Assembly: GCA_030524555.1 (NCBI GenBank)
Contig: JAUNGK010000011.1
Coordinates: 1-32,870 of the forward strand
Reading direction: 5' to 3'
Source of the DNA: Bacillota bacterium
GTDB lineage: Bacteria; Bacillota; Clostridia; Lachnospirales; Lachnospiraceae
DNA length: 32,870 nucleotides
The position numbers were made by a program, and so were the translations under genes. Of this stretch, positions 23,060 through 30,976 are shown piece by piece. Position 1 is the stretch's first letter; each line of letters begins with the position of its first letter. The notes under the pieces are model-generated. The model was not told the origin of the DNA, made no database searches, and saw only the letters and a program-made list of their open reading frames with translations.

Positions 23060-24846
23060 GGGAGAAATGGAAGAAAGATAAGAAATTCCGCATAAAGATC
23101 ATTCTAGCCGCTGCCGTCCTGTTAATCTTAATCGGAGCGTCAGTTTACACAGTGTTTATTAAGCCGAGCCTTAATACGGAGACTTATGTGTATAAAGAGG
23201 AAGAGGTAAGATGCGGGGATTTAATACTGGGAATCATGGAGAGCGGAAGCCTGACCCTGGGGGAAAGCTATATAGAGTATGATCTGGATTTAGATCTGGA
23301 TGATGATTCTGACAGTGACAGCGATGACAGTGATGAAGAGGAAGAGGAGGACACCCGGTATCTGGAGATTGAAGAGGCCTATGTGGTAAGCGGACAGCGG
23401 ATTAATCAGGGAGATGTTCTTTTTAAGTTGACGGATGACAGTGTAAATGCTGTAAGAAGAAAGCTGAGTGCAGCTCTCTCGGAAGCACAGATTGCATTGT
23501 CAGAGGCACAGACGGATTACAATATTTCACTTTACAGCGCAAAAAGTACATATGACAGCAGTGTTATAGCCGGAAACCGTGCACAGACCGATTATCAGGC
23601 AGCGCTTTCTCAAAGCTCTGAAGCGATCAGGAAGCTGGAAGGAGAGATTGCGCTGCTGGAGCTGGAAATCAGTCAGGCACAGGAAATGCTTTCTGATGAG
23701 GATTTTTTGGAGTCAATTACGGAAGCAGAACTGGCATATACCCGGGCGAAGAATATTTATGATGAAACAGATGTACATAATACTACAGCCTATGTCAGTA
23801 ATTTAAGTGACTATCAGGAAGCGGAAGAAGCTTATGAAAAATTAAAGGACCAAAAGCAGGAATACCAGGATACCATTACCGATAATCAGGCTGAGATAGA
23901 AAAAAAGAAGAAAGAGATAGAAGAAGCACAGGTTAATCAGATTCTAAGCAATCAGGAGGCTGAAAATAATTATAACAGCGCTAAACTGGAAGGAGAGCTG
24001 GCAGAAGAAATTTACGGATATACACTGGACTCCTTTTCCGAAACGGTAACGCAGGCGCAAACGGATTATGATGAGCTACAAAGCCTGATGGATGCCTTTG
24101 AAGCTTTTGTAGGAGAGGATAATCAAATATATGCATCTGAAAGCGGACTGGTAATAAATGTTATGTATGAAGCCGGGGACGATCTGGAAGAGGCCGGAAT
24201 AATGCTGACATATGCCACGGAGGATAATTATACGATATCTATTGATGTGTCTGAGGAGGATGTGGCCGCTGTAGCGGTTGGGGATACGGTAGATATTGAC
24301 TTTGCCGCTTATCCCGATCAAACATGGCAGGGAACCATTACGGCTATTACAACCTCTGCAACCGCAGAGCATGCATCAACCATAAGCTATCCGATTACAA
24401 TTGCGGTAGAGGGAGATACAGGTCTCCTATACGGTGGAATGACGGCGGATGTTACCTTTGTGACGGATTCAGTATCAGATGTGCTGTATGTTTCTAAAAA
24501 AGCCGTTTTTGAAGAAAATGGAGTAAGCTACGTCTACAGGAAGACAGAGCAGGGCGATATGGAAAAGGCCATTGTGGAAACGGGATTTGAAGATATGGCA
24601 TCGGTAGAAATCATAAGCGGCCTTTCAGAGGGCGATGTAATATACATAAAAAGCATTATAAACACCGAAACAACCTTTTCTGATGATGGGGGTGAAGAAA
24701 CCGAAAACACCTCCGGCGGATCGGATCAGGTTTCTGATAAAATGGAATTTGAAGGAGGATTTGAATTCCCGGATAACGGAAATTTTGGAGGAGAGATGCC
24801 AAATGGCGGCGGAACTCCTGAAAATTGGGGAGGTGGGAGAAGGTGA
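23056..24846 (+). CDS. HlyD/MacA-type membrane-fusion adaptor 2, with acidic loop
   Basis: The 596-residue adaptor has a transmembrane helix (about 13-34), a split lipoyl-like domain, a coiled-coil hairpin (about 130-350), a barrel (QTWQGTITAITTSA) and a membrane-proximal domain with AVFEENGVSYVY. Residues 76-100 are almost entirely Asp, Ser and Glu (DLDLDLDDD, SDSDSDDSD, EEEEED), inserted just before the conserved LEIEEAYVVSGQ. The C-terminus is glycine/asparagine rich (FGGEMPNGGG). The acidic loop could bind Ca2+ or cationic peptides. The gene overlaps both neighbours by four bases (ATGA at the start, GTGA at the end), so all adaptors are coupled. Confidence 0.88.
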   Translation: MREKWKKDKKFRIKIILAAAVLLILIGASVYTVFIKPSLNTETYVYKEEEVRCGDLILGIMESGSLTLGESYIEYDLDLDLDDDSDSDSDDSDEEEEEDTRYLEIEEAYVVSGQRINQGDVLFKLTDDSVNAVRRKLSAALSEAQIALSEAQTDYNISLYSAKSTYDSSVIAGNRAQTDYQAALSQSSEAIRKLEGEIALLELEISQAQEMLSDEDFLESITEAELAYTRAKNIYDETDVHNTTAYVSNLSDYQEAEEAYEKLKDQKQEYQDTITDNQAEIEKKKKEIEEAQVNQILSNQEAENNYNSAKLEGELAEEIYGYTLDSFSETVTQAQTDYDELQSLMDAFEAFVGEDNQIYASESGLVINVMYEAGDDLEEAGIMLTYATEDNYTISIDVSEEDVAAVAVGDTVDIDFAAYPDQTWQGTITAITTSATAEHASTISYPITIAVEGDTGLLYGGMTADVTFVTDSVSDVLYVSKKAVFEENGVSYVYRKTEQGDMEKAIVETGFEDMASVEIISGLSEGDVIYIKSIINTETTFSDDGGEETENTSGGSDQVSDKMEFEGGFEFPDNGNFGGEMPNGGGTPENWGGGRR

Positions 24847-26516
24847 GCCTGATAAAGAATTGTCTGATTAAATGTAAAGAGAAAAAAGCATATGTAATTG
24901 CAGCAGCGGCTGTCTTATGTGTTGTAGTTGGAATTTTTATTACAGTCATTGTTATGCAGAGCAGTAAGGATGAAATTACATATAAAGAAGCATTGGCTGA
25001 AACAGGTATTTTATCGGTAGGGGTTACCGAGACAGGCAGCGTGGATGTGGGTACGACTCTGCAAAGCTTTGATTTGGATATCAGTCAGTTTGCCGGAGAA
25101 ACCGGCTACAGCTGGGCGGGCAGCGGAATGGGCGGTATGGATATGATGGCAGGAATGATGAGCGGAAGTCAGTCCAATGGTTCCGCCGGATCTTCCTCCG
25201 ATGCCAGAACTCTTGAGGTAGAAGAGGTTTATGTAAAGGCAGGTCAGGAGGTACATGAGGGTGATCCGATTTTAAAGCTGACGGCAGAAAGTGTGGACAG
25301 CATTCGCACAGAGCTTACGGAGGATGAAACCAGCGCTTTGCTTTCCTATGAGCAGGCGCTTACGGTAAATAAGCAGACTCAGGTGTCGGCGGATTCCGAT
25401 TATAAGACTAATACGCTGTATTCTGCCTATGCCCGGTCTGAATATGAACAGACTGTAAAAAAACTGCAGGAGACAGTTGAGGAGAAGCAGGAGCTGCTGG
25501 AGGAAACGCAGGAAAGCCTTTTGGAAGCACAAAAGAAATTAGCGGACAAGGAAGCGCTTCTTACAGAGGAAACGCAGGTTCTTGAAAACGCCCTTTTTAT
25601 TGTAAACGGTATTGAGCGTGAAGGAAATTTGTATTGGTGGATTGATGCATGGCAGACCAAAGAGGATACCGAGACAATGGTGGAAGCGCTTAAGGAGGAA
25701 ATAGAGGAGCTTTCGGAAAGTATTGAGGATTATAAGGAACAGATTGAAAGCACGGAGCTTGAAGTTACTTTGGCTCAAAAAGAACTTGAGCTGGGAGCAC
25801 TGGAAGCAGAAGCACAGCTGGAGCTTCGGACCTTTAAGGCAGAAAATGCTCAGGAAATTTATGATGTAGCCATTGAGCAGGGTGATTTTGATATGGAAAG
25901 TGCCAAGGCTGCTTATGAGGACGCTCAGGAAAAGCTTTCGGAATTTGATGGTAAAATTGTGGAGCAGGTGATTTATTCTTCCGGCAATGGTCTGATAACA
26001 GATGTTTATGTGGAAGCGGGAGATGTTCTTACACAAAATGCAAGCCTGATCAGCCTAAATGATTATGATGCGGTGACAATTACCCTTTCCGTGGATGAGG
26101 ACGATATGGAAGCAGCTGCGGTAGGAAGCCCGGTAAATGTGACGATAGCGGCATTTCCGGAACAAATTTTTGAAGGTCAGGTGACAGAGATCGGAGATGC
26201 GGAGATTAACAGCAATACCAATAAAACCGTATATACGGTAATTGTGACGGTTCAGAATACAGGAGAGCTTTTTTATCAGGATATGACAGCGGAGGTGACA
26301 TTTCTGACAGATGAAACGGAAGAGGTTTTATACATTCCCAATCGTGCTATTACAACTGAGGATGGAAAAAGCTTTGTAACGGTAAGGGACGGGAATGGAA
26401 CAATAGAAACCAGAGAAGTTACAACCGGTTTTACTGATGGTATTAATACGGAAATAAAGGAAGGGCTTTCCGAAGGTGAAATTGTGCTGTGGGAAGTCGG
26501 GGTGAGGAAATCATGA
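24843..26516 (+). CDS. HlyD/MacA-type membrane-fusion adaptor 3, with Met/Gly-rich loop
   Basis: This 557-residue adaptor has a transmembrane helix (about 15-38), a lipoyl-like domain, a coiled coil (about 155-370), a barrel (QIFEGQVTEIGDAE) and a C-terminal domain (YIPNRAITTEDGKSFV). Aligned with adaptor 2, the site of the acidic loop instead carries a Gly/Met/Ser loop (about 88-118, GSGMGGMDMMAGMMSGS), right before LEVEEVYVKAGQ. I start at GTG 24843, overlapping the previous stop as GTGA and preceded by GGAGG and GAGAAGG. The TTG 18 bases earlier is less likely. The stop overlaps the permease start (ATGA). Confidence 0.88.
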   Translation: MSLIKNCLIKCKEKKAYVIAAAAVLCVVVGIFITVIVMQSSKDEITYKEALAETGILSVGVTETGSVDVGTTLQSFDLDISQFAGETGYSWAGSGMGGMDMMAGMMSGSQSNGSAGSSSDARTLEVEEVYVKAGQEVHEGDPILKLTAESVDSIRTELTEDETSALLSYEQALTVNKQTQVSADSDYKTNTLYSAYARSEYEQTVKKLQETVEEKQELLEETQESLLEAQKKLADKEALLTEETQVLENALFIVNGIEREGNLYWWIDAWQTKEDTETMVEALKEEIEELSESIEDYKEQIESTELEVTLAQKELELGALEAEAQLELRTFKAENAQEIYDVAIEQGDFDMESAKAAYEDAQEKLSEFDGKIVEQVIYSSGNGLITDVYVEAGDVLTQNASLISLNDYDAVTITLSVDEDDMEAAAVGSPVNVTIAAFPEQIFEGQVTEIGDAEINSNTNKTVYTVIVTVQNTGELFYQDMTAEVTFLTDETEEVLYIPNRAITTEDGKSFVTVRDGNGTIETREVTTGFTDGINTEIKEGLSEGEIVLWEVGVRKS

Positions 26517-27835
26517 AATTAACTGAAATATTTCGGCTGGTCTGGCTGAATTTGGTACAAAACAAATTCAAGGTATTTCTTACATCCACTGGTATTATTG
26601 TAGGAACAGCCACAATTATGCTGGTAATTGCAATTGGAACAGGAGGTAAATTAGAGGTTGCAGAGCAGTTTAAAAACTTAAATGCAGGTTCCATTGATAT
26701 TTCCTATGAATATAACGGCAGCCAGTTTTCCGGCATGGGAGGCAGCGCTCCGGGAGGAAACATGGGAGGCGGTATGGGAGGACTAAGCAGGGAAAACGCC
26801 GATTTCATGCAGGGAGGCTTTATGGGATTTGGCGGTATGCAGGAACAGACCAATACGGAACAGATTATTCTTTCCGAGGAGGATATCAGTAATCTGGAAA
26901 ACGAAATATCCGGCATATCGGATGCCACGATCACTTATACTACCAAGGAGGAAGCGGAAGGCGGAGATTTGGAAGAATCCGTTTCTTATACTATTGCCTG
27001 TGTAAAGGAAAATTATATCAATATCAGCAATTTATCCATGGCAATCGGAGAGTTTCTTACAGAAGATAACGATACCTATAAGGAAAGAACCTGTGTGCTG
27101 GGCTATAGCGTTGCAAAGGAAATGTTTGACAGCGTTTTGGATGCCTATGATGCATCTGTTTACATAGATAATCGTTCTTATGTGGTAAACGGGGTTTTGT
27201 CCGAGGTGGGAACGGTGGCTTCCGACATAAGTCCTGATGAAGCAATCTTTATTCCGTATGAGACCGGTATTAAGTATCTCACCGGTAAGAATATCAGCCC
27301 GACTATTACACTGGTGGCAGAGGATGTGAACCTGGTAGAAACGATTATGGAGCAGGCACAGGAGGTGCTTGCCGAAAGCTACGGGGATAATGTGGAGTTT
27401 ACAATGAGTGATGCGGGAAGCAAAATGGAAGCGGCCTCCCAGTCCAATGAGACCCTGACGCTTTTGCTGATGGCCATGGCAATTATTGTGTTTGTCGTAG
27501 GCGGTATCGGTATTATGAATGTGCTTTTTGTATCGGTTAAGGAGCGCACCAATGAAATCGGTATTTTGAAGGCGATTGGATGTGACAGAAGGGATATCCT
27601 GACGGAATTTTTGCTGGAGGCAAGCTGCATCAGCCTGGTAGGTGCAATATTGGGTGTTTTGGTTTCCCTTGGTATTACGCCTATTATCGAAGGTTTTTCG
27701 GTAAGGGTGGAATTATCCGCATGGGGAGGCGTACTTTCCCTTCTGTTTGGCGTATTGACAGGAACAGTCTTTGGTTTTTATCCGGCATATAAGGCATCCA
27801 GACTGGTACCGGTAGAAGCGCTGAATCTGGAATAA
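26513..27835 (+). CDS. MacB/FtsX-type ABC transporter permease
   Basis: The 440-residue permease has the MacB layout: an N-terminal transmembrane helix (about 19-42), a large extracytoplasmic domain (about 50-305), then three C-terminal helices with VGGIGIMNVLFVSVKERT and RRDILTEFLLEA, typical of FtsX permeases. A loop at about 69-112 is very rich in Gly and Met (GMGGSAPGGNMGGGMGG and MQGGFMGFGGM), similar to the adaptor 3 loop. ATG 26513 overlaps the adaptor 3 stop, and GTGAGG lies just upstream. Together with the next gene it forms an exporter of the MacB or YknYZ type, which move peptides or amphiphiles rather than driving uptake. Confidence 0.92.
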   Translation: MKLTEIFRLVWLNLVQNKFKVFLTSTGIIVGTATIMLVIAIGTGGKLEVAEQFKNLNAGSIDISYEYNGSQFSGMGGSAPGGNMGGGMGGLSRENADFMQGGFMGFGGMQEQTNTEQIILSEEDISNLENEISGISDATITYTTKEEAEGGDLEESVSYTIACVKENYINISNLSMAIGEFLTEDNDTYKERTCVLGYSVAKEMFDSVLDAYDASVYIDNRSYVVNGVLSEVGTVASDISPDEAIFIPYETGIKYLTGKNISPTITLVAEDVNLVETIMEQAQEVLAESYGDNVEFTMSDAGSKMEAASQSNETLTLLLMAMAIIVFVVGGIGIMNVLFVSVKERTNEIGILKAIGCDRRDILTEFLLEASCISLVGAILGVLVSLGITPIIEGFSVRVELSAWGGVLSLLFGVLTGTVFGFYPAYKASRLVPVEALNLE

Positions 27836-27886
27836 TGTGTATCAGAAATTTACTTTATGTAAGGCAATGGAAGGGGCGTAACGATT

Positions 27887-28567
27887 ATGAATCAGGAAGC
27901 ATCCGTAATCATAGATATGAGAAAAATTAATAAGGGATACATGCTGGGGACAGAGAAGGTGCCCGTGCTGAAAAATGTGGATTTTCAGGTTAATAAAGGC
28001 GAGTTTGTTGCCATATTGGGTCCTTCCGGCTCCGGCAAAACAACGCTGATGAATATTATAGGATGTATGGATGTGTGTGATGACGGAGAGTATTTTCTGG
28101 AAGGACAGCCGATTCATGATATGCAGGAAAAAGAACTTGGAATGATCCGCAATCAAAAAATAGGCTTTGTTTTCCAAAATTATCAGTTAATATCCACCTA
28201 TGATATTTTACAAAATATAATGATGCCGTTGGTGGTTCGGGGAATGAGCACAAAGGAAGCGGAGGAAAAAAGTATGCCGATTATTGAAATGCTTGGTATC
28301 AGCCATAGATTAAGGCATAAACCTTCTGAGCTTTCCGGCGGACAGAAGCAGAGGGCTTCCATTGCCCGGGCATTGGTTGGCCAACCGGCGTTGCTTCTTG
28401 CGGATGAGCCTACAGGAGCACTGGATACAAACAGCGGAAAGGATGTTTTGGCATTGTTTAAGCAGCTGCACCAGCTGGGAAATACCATTGTTATGATTAC
28501 CCATGATTTGAATGTTGCCAAATCGGCGGAGAGGATAGTGCATATTATTGATGGATGTCTTGAGTGA
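27887..28567 (+). CDS. ABC transporter ATP-binding protein (MacB/LolD type)
   Basis: The 226-residue ATPase is complete: Walker A GPSGSGKTT (45-53), Q-loop FQNYQLI, signature LSGGQKQR, Walker B LLLADEPTGALD, and the H-loop in MITHDL. It energises the permease encoded 51 bases upstream. It has no fused membrane part, unlike E. coli MacB. The ribosome site (GGAAGGGG) lies about 11 bases before ATG 27887. It closes the five-gene exporter operon; no clear terminator is seen between it and the following hydrolase gene. Confidence 0.95.
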   Translation: MNQEASVIIDMRKINKGYMLGTEKVPVLKNVDFQVNKGEFVAILGPSGSGKTTLMNIIGCMDVCDDGEYFLEGQPIHDMQEKELGMIRNQKIGFVFQNYQLISTYDILQNIMMPLVVRGMSTKEAEEKSMPIIEMLGISHRLRHKPSELSGGQKQRASIARALVGQPALLLADEPTGALDTNSGKDVLALFKQLHQLGNTIVMITHDLNVAKSAERIVHIIDGCLE

Positions 28568-28680
28568 TATGAAATGATACGAAGATGCTCCGAAGCAGGA
28601 TTGCATGGAAAAGCAGCAGACAATGTGATATCATTATTCTTAGTTAACAGTTAGATTTAAGCTAAGGTTGGAGGATTAGG

Positions 28681-29505
28681 ATGAAGATCAAGTATTGGGG
28701 AACGGGAGCCTCGGAAGGACTGCCGGCAGTATTCTGTGATTGTGAAAATTGTCAAAAGGCCAGAAGGCTTGGCGGCAAAAATATTCGAACCAGGAGCCAG
28801 ATGCTGATTAATGATGATCTCCTGGTGGATTTCGGACCGGATACCTATCTGCATGCGCTTCAAAATAACTTTAGCCTGATGAGCATCAAGAATGTTTTGA
28901 TTACCCATTGCCATGAGGATCATCTTTATCTGGATGACTTACTGACAAGGGCCGAGCCATATGGAAATGCACGGGACGTCATGCATGTCTACGGCAATGA
29001 TATGCTGAAGGCTGTGTATCAGTACAGGATATTAAAGGACGGACTGAAGGAAAATGTGGATAAAACATTAGATATTGTGGAGGTCTTTGAAAACTGCGAA
29101 TATACAGTGGGAAATTACAGGGTAATGCCGTTGCTTGCGGATCACAATCCCATGGAGAAATGCTATATTTATACGATTGCGCAAGGCGGTAAAACAATAC
29201 TCTACGCAAATGATACAGGATATTTTAAGGAAGAGACCTGGAAGGCGCTGGAGGGCAGATACTTTGATCTGGTCAGCCTTGATTGTAATCACATCGGCAT
29301 GGAAATTTATGACAGGCATATGAGTATTCCCTGCTGCAGGAAGGTGAAGGAACGCCTTTGGGAGATGGGGTGCATTGATGAAAAAAGTATCTGTGTGCTG
29401 ACGCATTTCTCCCACAATCACGGAGGGCTGCAGGAAGAGCTTGAAAGGGAAACAAGTGACATGGGTGTCATTATTGCGTATGACGGATTGGAAATTGAGA
29501 TATAA
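28681..29505 (+). CDS. MBL-fold metallo-hydrolase, PhnP-like
   Basis: The 274-residue protein has the beta-lactamase-fold motif H76-C-H78-E-D80-H81 (ITHCHEDH), later metal ligands in LLADHNPME and SLDCNHIGME, and a final LTHFSHNHGG. Near the N-terminus, C19, C21 and C24 (FCDCENCQKAR) reproduce the structural zinc CxCxxC of PhnP-type phosphodiesterases. A cyclic phosphodiester or similar small substrate is therefore likely, but no phn genes are present. GGAGG lies 10 bases before ATG 28681. It is 113 bases from the exporter, so it may be a separate unit. A bidirectional hairpin follows. Confidence 0.88.
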   Translation: MKIKYWGTGASEGLPAVFCDCENCQKARRLGGKNIRTRSQMLINDDLLVDFGPDTYLHALQNNFSLMSIKNVLITHCHEDHLYLDDLLTRAEPYGNARDVMHVYGNDMLKAVYQYRILKDGLKENVDKTLDIVEVFENCEYTVGNYRVMPLLADHNPMEKCYIYTIAQGGKTILYANDTGYFKEETWKALEGRYFDLVSLDCNHIGMEIYDRHMSIPCCRKVKERLWEMGCIDEKSICVLTHFSHNHGGLQEELERETSDMGVIIAYDGLEIEI

Positions 29506-29512
29506 ACATAAG

Positions 29513-29536
29513 GGCCTCGTATTAAAATACGAGGCC
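29513..29536. terminator. Bidirectional hairpin between convergent genes
   Basis: A perfect 11-bp stem (GGCCTCGTATT 29513-29523 with 29526-29536) closes a two-base loop. It lies 7 bases after the hydrolase stop and includes the last four codons and stop of the opposing transporter gene. T-rich but broken tails follow on both sides. Confidence 0.75.
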
Positions 29537-30382
29537 TGAGCTTTCTATAAGAATGCCTGAAAGAACACCGATTGCGTAAAGCAGCAAAGTGATTTTCAAA
29601 TTTTCTTTTACATCATCATTTACCTTAAAGAGAACTAAAAGTCCTACGCCGGAGCCTGCAAGCAGTCCGGCAATCATAGCTCCTGCCCCGAGAATACCTT
29701 CCAGATAAAGCTGGGTTAAAATAACCGAGGAGGCGCAGTTGGGAATAAGTCCTACAAGTGCCGCAAGGAAAGGTCCTAAAAGGGGTCTTGTCAAAACAAG
29801 GGCAGCCAGATTATCTTCACCCACAAAGCCGATTACAAGGTTGAGCAGGAAAGAGATCAGGACAATAAAAAGGAAAACCTGAAGCGTATGGCTTAAGGCT
29901 GACCGGAATATTTTGCCCTCGCCGCAGTGGCAGTGCTGATGATCGCACATATGCTCTATTCGCAGTTCTTCCGTGGCGCTTCCCTTTCTCTTTCTAACAA
30001 CAAAATCGATAATAAGTCCGGCACACATGCCTATAATGACCTTCACAGCAAGGATTTTAACAATCACAGCCGGGTTTGCCTGCTCCGAGATCAAAATGGG
30101 CAACATTTCATCCGAAGTGGACAGAAATACTGCGAAGAGTGTTCCAAGTGTAATGATTCGCCCTGCATACAGATTAGAGGCAGCAGTGGAAAAGCCGCAC
30201 TGGGGAATAACGCCAAGCACGCTGCCCAGAACGGAACCCCATTTTCCGGATTTTCTCATGATTTGTTCCAGCTTACTGCCGGTTTTATGCTCAATATATT
30301 CCATTACCAGATAAGTGAAGAACAAAAACGGAAGCAGCTTGACGCTGTCTATTAATGTATCTTCTATAGCATCTAATAACAT
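29522..30382 (-). CDS. Putative heavy-metal / manganese exporter (ArsP_2, 10-TM family)
   Basis: The 286-residue membrane protein has two repeat-like halves, each with a Pro/Cys motif in a helix: GVIPQCGFSTAAS (about 57-69) and GLIPNCASSVILTQ (about 213-226). This is the pattern of the putative manganese transporter/10-TM heavy-metal exporter family. The central cytoplasmic loop carries HMCDHQHCHCGEG, a likely metal-binding site. It is somewhat short for the family. AAAAGGAG precedes ATG 30382. A GTATAC dyad 30-50 bases upstream may be an operator. The last codons double as the left arm of a terminator. Metal identity (Mn, Zn, As or other) is not determined. Confidence 0.82.
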   Translation of the reverse strand: MLLDAIEDTLIDSVKLLPFLFFTYLVMEYIEHKTGSKLEQIMRKSGKWGSVLGSVLGVIPQCGFSTAASNLYAGRIITLGTLFAVFLSTSDEMLPILISEQANPAVIVKILAVKVIIGMCAGLIIDFVVRKRKGSATEELRIEHMCDHQHCHCGEGKIFRSALSHTLQVFLFIVLISFLLNLVIGFVGEDNLAALVLTRPLLGPFLAALVGLIPNCASSVILTQLYLEGILGAGAMIAGLLAGSGVGLLVLFKVNDDVKENLKITLLLYAIGVLSGILIESSGLVF

Positions 30383-30410
30383 GGGTGTCTCCTTTTAAAC
30401 TATTATTTAT

Positions 30411-30431
30411 GGTATACAGTAAAAGTATACT
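30411..30431. repeat. GTATAC dyad upstream of putative metal exporter
   Basis: Two copies of the palindrome GTATAC (30412-30417 and 30425-30430) are separated by AGTAAAA. They lie 30-50 bases before the exporter ATG, and one overlaps a possible -10 (TATACT on the minus strand). This fits an operator, for example for a metalloregulator, but no consensus is claimed. Confidence 0.4.
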
Positions 30432-30551
30432 ATCCTCTGTCAGGCCATTTCTGCTATTATACAACATGTAATCGTATAAATCCACAAGAGTCTTTCCTGC
30501 GTTTTTATTTTTTATGTTTTGCGGTTAAAATTCTAAAAAATGCGATTCTGA

Positions 30552-30860
30552 GGTAAAATGGCCTTAGACGAATGAAAATGTTATAGCTCAAACATTAGCT
30601 GCCAATGGGAATTGTTTTATTATACTTTTATGAATGAAACATCCAGACATAATTATGAAATTGATTTTTTGATTGCCAGAAAAAATAAAATATGCCCTTT
30701 GGAAGTAAAATCTTCCGGATATAAAACACATACTTCTCTGGATGTGTTTTATGGGAAATTCTCAGATCGGATTTTACAGCGGTATCTGATTTATACAAAG
30801 GATCTGGCTAAAGACGGGGATATTGTATGTCTGCCAGTGTATATGGCGCAGTTTTTATAG
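30552..30860 (+). pseudogene. Broken C-terminal remnant of a DUF4143 / AAA ATPase gene
   Basis: The last 82 codons (from 30612) read NYEIDFLIARKNKICPLEVKS and end LPVYMAQFL, the C-terminal nuclease-fold part of DUF4143 ATPases. Upstream, matching pieces continue in other frames: GKMALDE (30552-30572) and ENVIAQTLAANGN (from about 30575). Small deletions therefore appear near 30573 and 30611. The expected N-terminal ATPase of about 300 residues is absent, and stops precede the fragment. No promoter or ribosome site is seen. This is a decayed gene of a family often linked to mobile or defence loci. The family call rests on recognised motif patterns, not a search. Confidence 0.8.
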
Positions 30861-30915
30861 GATTTGTACAAAGTAAACCAAATATGTAGTAAATGGAAAT
30901 AAATTTTACATAAAC

Positions 30916-30960
30916 AATCAAGGGATATTTCAGGCTCATATATTGAAATGTCCCTTGATT
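30916..30960. terminator. Terminator of rRNA methyltransferase gene
   Basis: A 17-bp stem with one wobble pair (30916-30932 with 30944-30960) has an 11-base loop. It lies 16 bases after the stop of the minus-strand gene. On the minus strand it is followed by GTTTATG. It also faces the pseudogene from the other side. Confidence 0.75.
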
Positions 30961-30976
30961 TCTGTCCTTTAAAGCC

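Noticed and set aside
28568..28680. Short inverted repeat AATGATA/TATCATT before the MBL gene
   Set aside because: Only seven base pairs with a loop of over 50 bases. This is expected by chance in AT-rich DNA.
30291..30485. 64-codon minus-strand ORF upstream of the metal exporter
   Set aside because: It overlaps the exporter start in another frame, covers the GTATAC dyad, and has no recognisable motif.
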